Source of the DNA: Caldifarciminota bacterium | GTDB lineage: Bacteria > Hydrothermota > Tepidihabitantia > Tepidihabitantales > Tepidihabitantaceae | NCBI GenBank assembly: GCA_011049385.1 | Contig: DSBX01000114.1 | Coordinates: 1 to 8,571, forward strand | Length of the DNA stretch: 8,571 bases | Direction: 5' to 3' | In this document: positions 7,132 to 8,571 of the stretch, one piece after another | Layout: each line of letters starts with the position of its first letter | Numbering within the stretch: position 1 is the stretch's first letter | Made by a program: the position numbers and the translations under genes | Notes under the pieces: model-generated | Told to the model about the DNA's origin: nothing | Database searches by the model: none | What the model saw: only the letters and a program-made list of their open reading frames with translations

Positions 7132-7611
7132 TTACTGCAAGTCATGCCTGACCTGGATGTAACTCGAATGCCCGTACGGATAGGGGTCATCGTAAAACGA
7201 TTCGGCCCACGTGCGACCACCGATGTGCGCAGACTCAGGAGCGGTAGGCATTCCCTTGATATAGATGTCATACCGGTCGTCCCCACCTCTGCCGCTGTCC
7301 ATCGGTAGCGGCGCCCAGCCCAACGAATCCACCTGAAGCCGCCAGCAATGCTCAGCGTACACAGAAACCGACTCCGCGTATTTAGGCAACACTGCATATG
7401 TGCCAATCGTATCAAAGTGGATAACGAACTTCTCCGAGTATACAAACAACGGCCCGGGTTCAGGACGAGGCGGGGCCTCGCCGGCCCAGTATGCTACCAA
7501 GGCCTCCCATGTACCGCTCAACGGCAGCTCCCCGAAATAGTCCCGGGCATAGAGCGCCGGGACAGCGCCGAAAAGCACCGCGAGTATCAGAACCAGCGTT
7601 GTGCGCTTCAC
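7132..7611 (-). CDS. Signal peptide and N-terminal domain of the metalloprotease (domain copy C), ended early by TAA
   Basis: GTG 7611 is preferred because AGGAG (7617-7621) lies five bases upstream and the product then starts MKRTTLVLILAVLFGA, a clean signal peptide with a likely cut after ALYA. An in-frame TTG at 7638 would add nine residues ahead of it and overlap the upstream gene. The 159 codons hold the N-terminal domain LPLSGTWEAL ... FVIHFDTIG ... YAESVSVYAE ... GRGGDDRYDIYIKG ... SSYIQVRHDLQ and then stop. This domain is repeated twice in the gene upstream, where the matching frame reads straight through the stop position into WDxLR. It should be exported, but on its own it has no catalytic residues. 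The gene lies 23 bases after the previous one, so the two probably form an operon. Confidence 0.75.
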   Translation of the reverse strand: MKRTTLVLILAVLFGAVPALYARDYFGELPLSGTWEALVAYWAGEAPPRPEPGPLFVYSEKFVIHFDTIGTYAVLPKYAESVSVYAEHCWRLQVDSLGWAPLPMDSGRGGDDRYDIYIKGMPTAPESAHIGGRTWAESFYDDPYPYGHSSYIQVRHDLQ

Positions 7612-7616
7612 ATCAA

Positions 7617-7621
7617 CTCCT
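7617..7621 (-). promoter_or_regulatory. Ribosome binding site of the signal-peptide-bearing metalloprotease gene
   Basis: AGGAG, within the purine-rich GAGAAGAGGAG on the minus strand, lies five bases before GTG 7611. It decides the start in favour of GTG over the out-of-frame ATG at 7613. It shows that this gene begins anew after the upstream stop. Confidence 0.7.
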
Positions 7622-7634
7622 CTTCTCAAGTTTG

Positions 7635-8570
7635 TCAATCCTGCTTTTCCGGCTTTTCCGATGACGATGGGATTGCGGCCTTGAGCGCCCGGTCGAACAC
7701 ACCCAGAACAGCGCCGCGCAGAGTGTCCCAGAACTCGACGTCGCGCTTGACGATGATGTAGCTCGCATGGACCGTGTCCGGCTGGGCCGGGCCCGGTACG
7801 TGCTGTTCTCGCCCGAGGTATGTGTTGAGGTGTTGCAGGTTCCGGAGATAGATGTCATACCGGTCGTCTCCGCCTCTGCCGCGGTCCGGTCGAGGCGGTG
7901 TCCGGCCCAGCGAGTCAACCTGTGTCCGCCAGGCCTCCTCGGCATACACTGCGACTGATTCCGCATACGCACGGGGCGCGGCGTGCTCCCCGCCCGGGTT
8001 GAAATGGATAACGAAGTTGTCTGAATGTACGAAATCCGGCCCGGGCTCCGGGCGCCCGGAATCGGCTAGAGCTACACCTTCCCAGTACGTCATCAGCGCT
8101 TCCCACGTGCCGCTCAACGGAGGTATGCTTCTATTAACCCGGGTCCGTCTTTGCCGCAAAGACGCTGGGTCGAGCGCCTCCTCGAACGCGCGGGCAACAC
8201 CACTGCGCAAGACATCCCAGTCCCGAATGTTCGGGGAGACTTCGATGTAACTGGTATAGGTGCCCGGGCCGTTCGTGTCCGGGACCTGCCAGTCCGGGAA
8301 GGTAGCGCCACCAGACCCCCAAATTGTCCTCCAGATGTAGATGTCGATTCGCTCGTCACCGCCCAACTTACCGTCCGAAAGCGGGGGTGTCCTGCCCTGT
8401 CGACCTACATATAGACGCCAAGCATGCTCTGCGTACACGGAGACCGATTCCGCATACGCCCGGGTCGCAGCGTGCTCGCCAATCGTGTCGAAATGGACGA
8501 TGAAGTTCTTCGAGTGTACGAACTTCGGCCCGGGCGGCGGCCGGTCCAGGACCGGGCCCTGGAAGAATGC
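7635..8570 (-). CDS. Protein with two tandem degenerate metalloprotease N-terminal domains (5' end missing)
   Basis: The frame is open to the window edge, giving 311 visible codons; the start and any signal peptide lie beyond it. Copy A (8570 to about 8165) and copy B (8126 to about 7670) each repeat the N-terminal domain of the downstream protease: PLSGTWEALxxYW (B only visible), FVHSxNFxxHF, AYAESVxVYAExxWR, GGDxRxDIY, SYIxV, WDxLR. Where the protease has AHEFNHA, copy A has ARAFEEA and copy B LGVFDRA, so no zinc site remains. Each copy ends just after this helix, with no catalytic half following. The protein ends SSSEKPEKQD and a TGA 23 bases before the next start. It may be a decayed paralog, or a kept non-catalytic partner of the protease. 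Function unknown. Confidence 0.75.
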   Translation of the reverse strand, partial: AFFQGPVLDRPPPGPKFVHSKNFIVHFDTIGEHAATRAYAESVSVYAEHAWRLYVGRQGRTPPLSDGKLGGDERIDIYIWRTIWGSGGATFPDWQVPDTNGPGTYTSYIEVSPNIRDWDVLRSGVARAFEEALDPASLRQRRTRVNRSIPPLSGTWEALMTYWEGVALADSGRPEPGPDFVHSDNFVIHFNPGGEHAAPRAYAESVAVYAEEAWRTQVDSLGRTPPRPDRGRGGDDRYDIYLRNLQHLNTYLGREQHVPGPAQPDTVHASYIIVKRDVEFWDTLRGAVLGVFDRALKAAIPSSSEKPEKQD

Positions 8571-8571
8571 C

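Larger units (their letters stand above)
2935..7611 (-). other. Single interrupted frame: secreted metalloprotease-propeller-sorting protein with two in-frame stops
   Basis: From GTG 7611 to TAA 2935 the same frame is kept for 1,559 codons, broken only at codon 160 (TAA) and codon 443 (TAG). Read through, the order is signal peptide, N-terminal domain, HEFNH gluzincin domain, eight SBBP repeats, Ig-like domain, Asp-box region, beta-rich domain and FlgD-like tail. This is a coherent exported surface protein. The signal is present only at the start and the sorting tail only at the end, which argues for one ancestral gene. Recent pseudogenisation, assembly or sequencing errors, or stop readthrough could explain it; the sequence alone does not decide. 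Confidence 0.65.
7080..8570 (-). repeat. Three tandem copies of one metalloprotease N-terminal domain
   Basis: Copies A (8570 to about 8165, cut by the window edge), B (8126-7670) and C (7527 to about 7080) share the same order of motifs. Nucleotide similarity is still visible: the 40 bases at 7848-7887 (copy B) and 7261-7300 (copy C) differ at three positions, with the first 20 identical. Only copy C keeps HEFNH. The copies span two genes, so the duplication unit included the end of one reading frame and the start of another. Confidence 0.75.

Noticed and set aside
7635..8570. Possible insertion sequence or transposase as the cause of the duplication
   Set aside because: No transposase motifs, terminal inverted repeats or target-site duplications were seen around the tandem copies. 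Unequal recombination fits better.

Overview
The window is a high-GC bacterial fragment (hand-counted lines mostly 60-72% G+C, falling to about 42-55% in part of it). It holds two convergent gene blocks around a non-coding gap of about 600 bases. No marker gene fixes the taxonomy. An anaerobic-type two-subunit 2-oxoacid:ferredoxin oxidoreductase sits beside very long exported proteins with SBBP propeller repeats, a gluzincin metalloprotease domain and a FlgD-like C-terminal sorting domain. This mix suggests an uncultured anaerobe of the FCB-type lineages (for example WOR-3, Eisenbacteria or a similar candidate phylum). That placement is an inference from protein style only.

Plus strand, 1-2330: the 3' part of a fused gamma/alpha subunit gene and the complete beta subunit gene of a 2-oxoacid:ferredoxin oxidoreductase. 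They overlap by one base (TGATG) and are surely co-transcribed. Both depart from the textbook enzyme at a key position: Ser for the catalytic Thr in alpha, and Gln for one [4Fe-4S] cysteine in beta.

Gap, 2331-2934: no convincing gene. It holds a hairpin-forming inverted repeat between two degenerate direct repeats, a GC-rich tract of roughly 12-base GG...CC units, and a perfect 12-bp stem-loop that probably terminates the minus-strand block.

Minus strand, 8570 down to 2935 (read right to left): first, the 3' part of a gene with two tandem copies of a metalloprotease N-terminal domain whose zinc-binding positions are not conserved. After 23 bases comes a second gene with its own ribosome binding site and signal peptide. 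It begins with a third copy of the same domain, this time with an intact HEFNH...E zinc site. It then runs in one continuous frame through an eight-repeat SBBP propeller, an Ig-like domain, a region with an Asp-box and a FlgD-like sorting domain. This frame of about 1,558 codons is cut by two in-frame stops: TAA at 7132-7134, ten codons before the HEFNH motif, and TAG at 6283-6285, exactly at the protease/propeller junction. Only the first piece has a signal peptide, so the three pieces look like one secreted protease-propeller protein that is decaying, mis-sequenced or recoded. The tandem inactive/active domain copies and the two stops are the most interesting features of the window.
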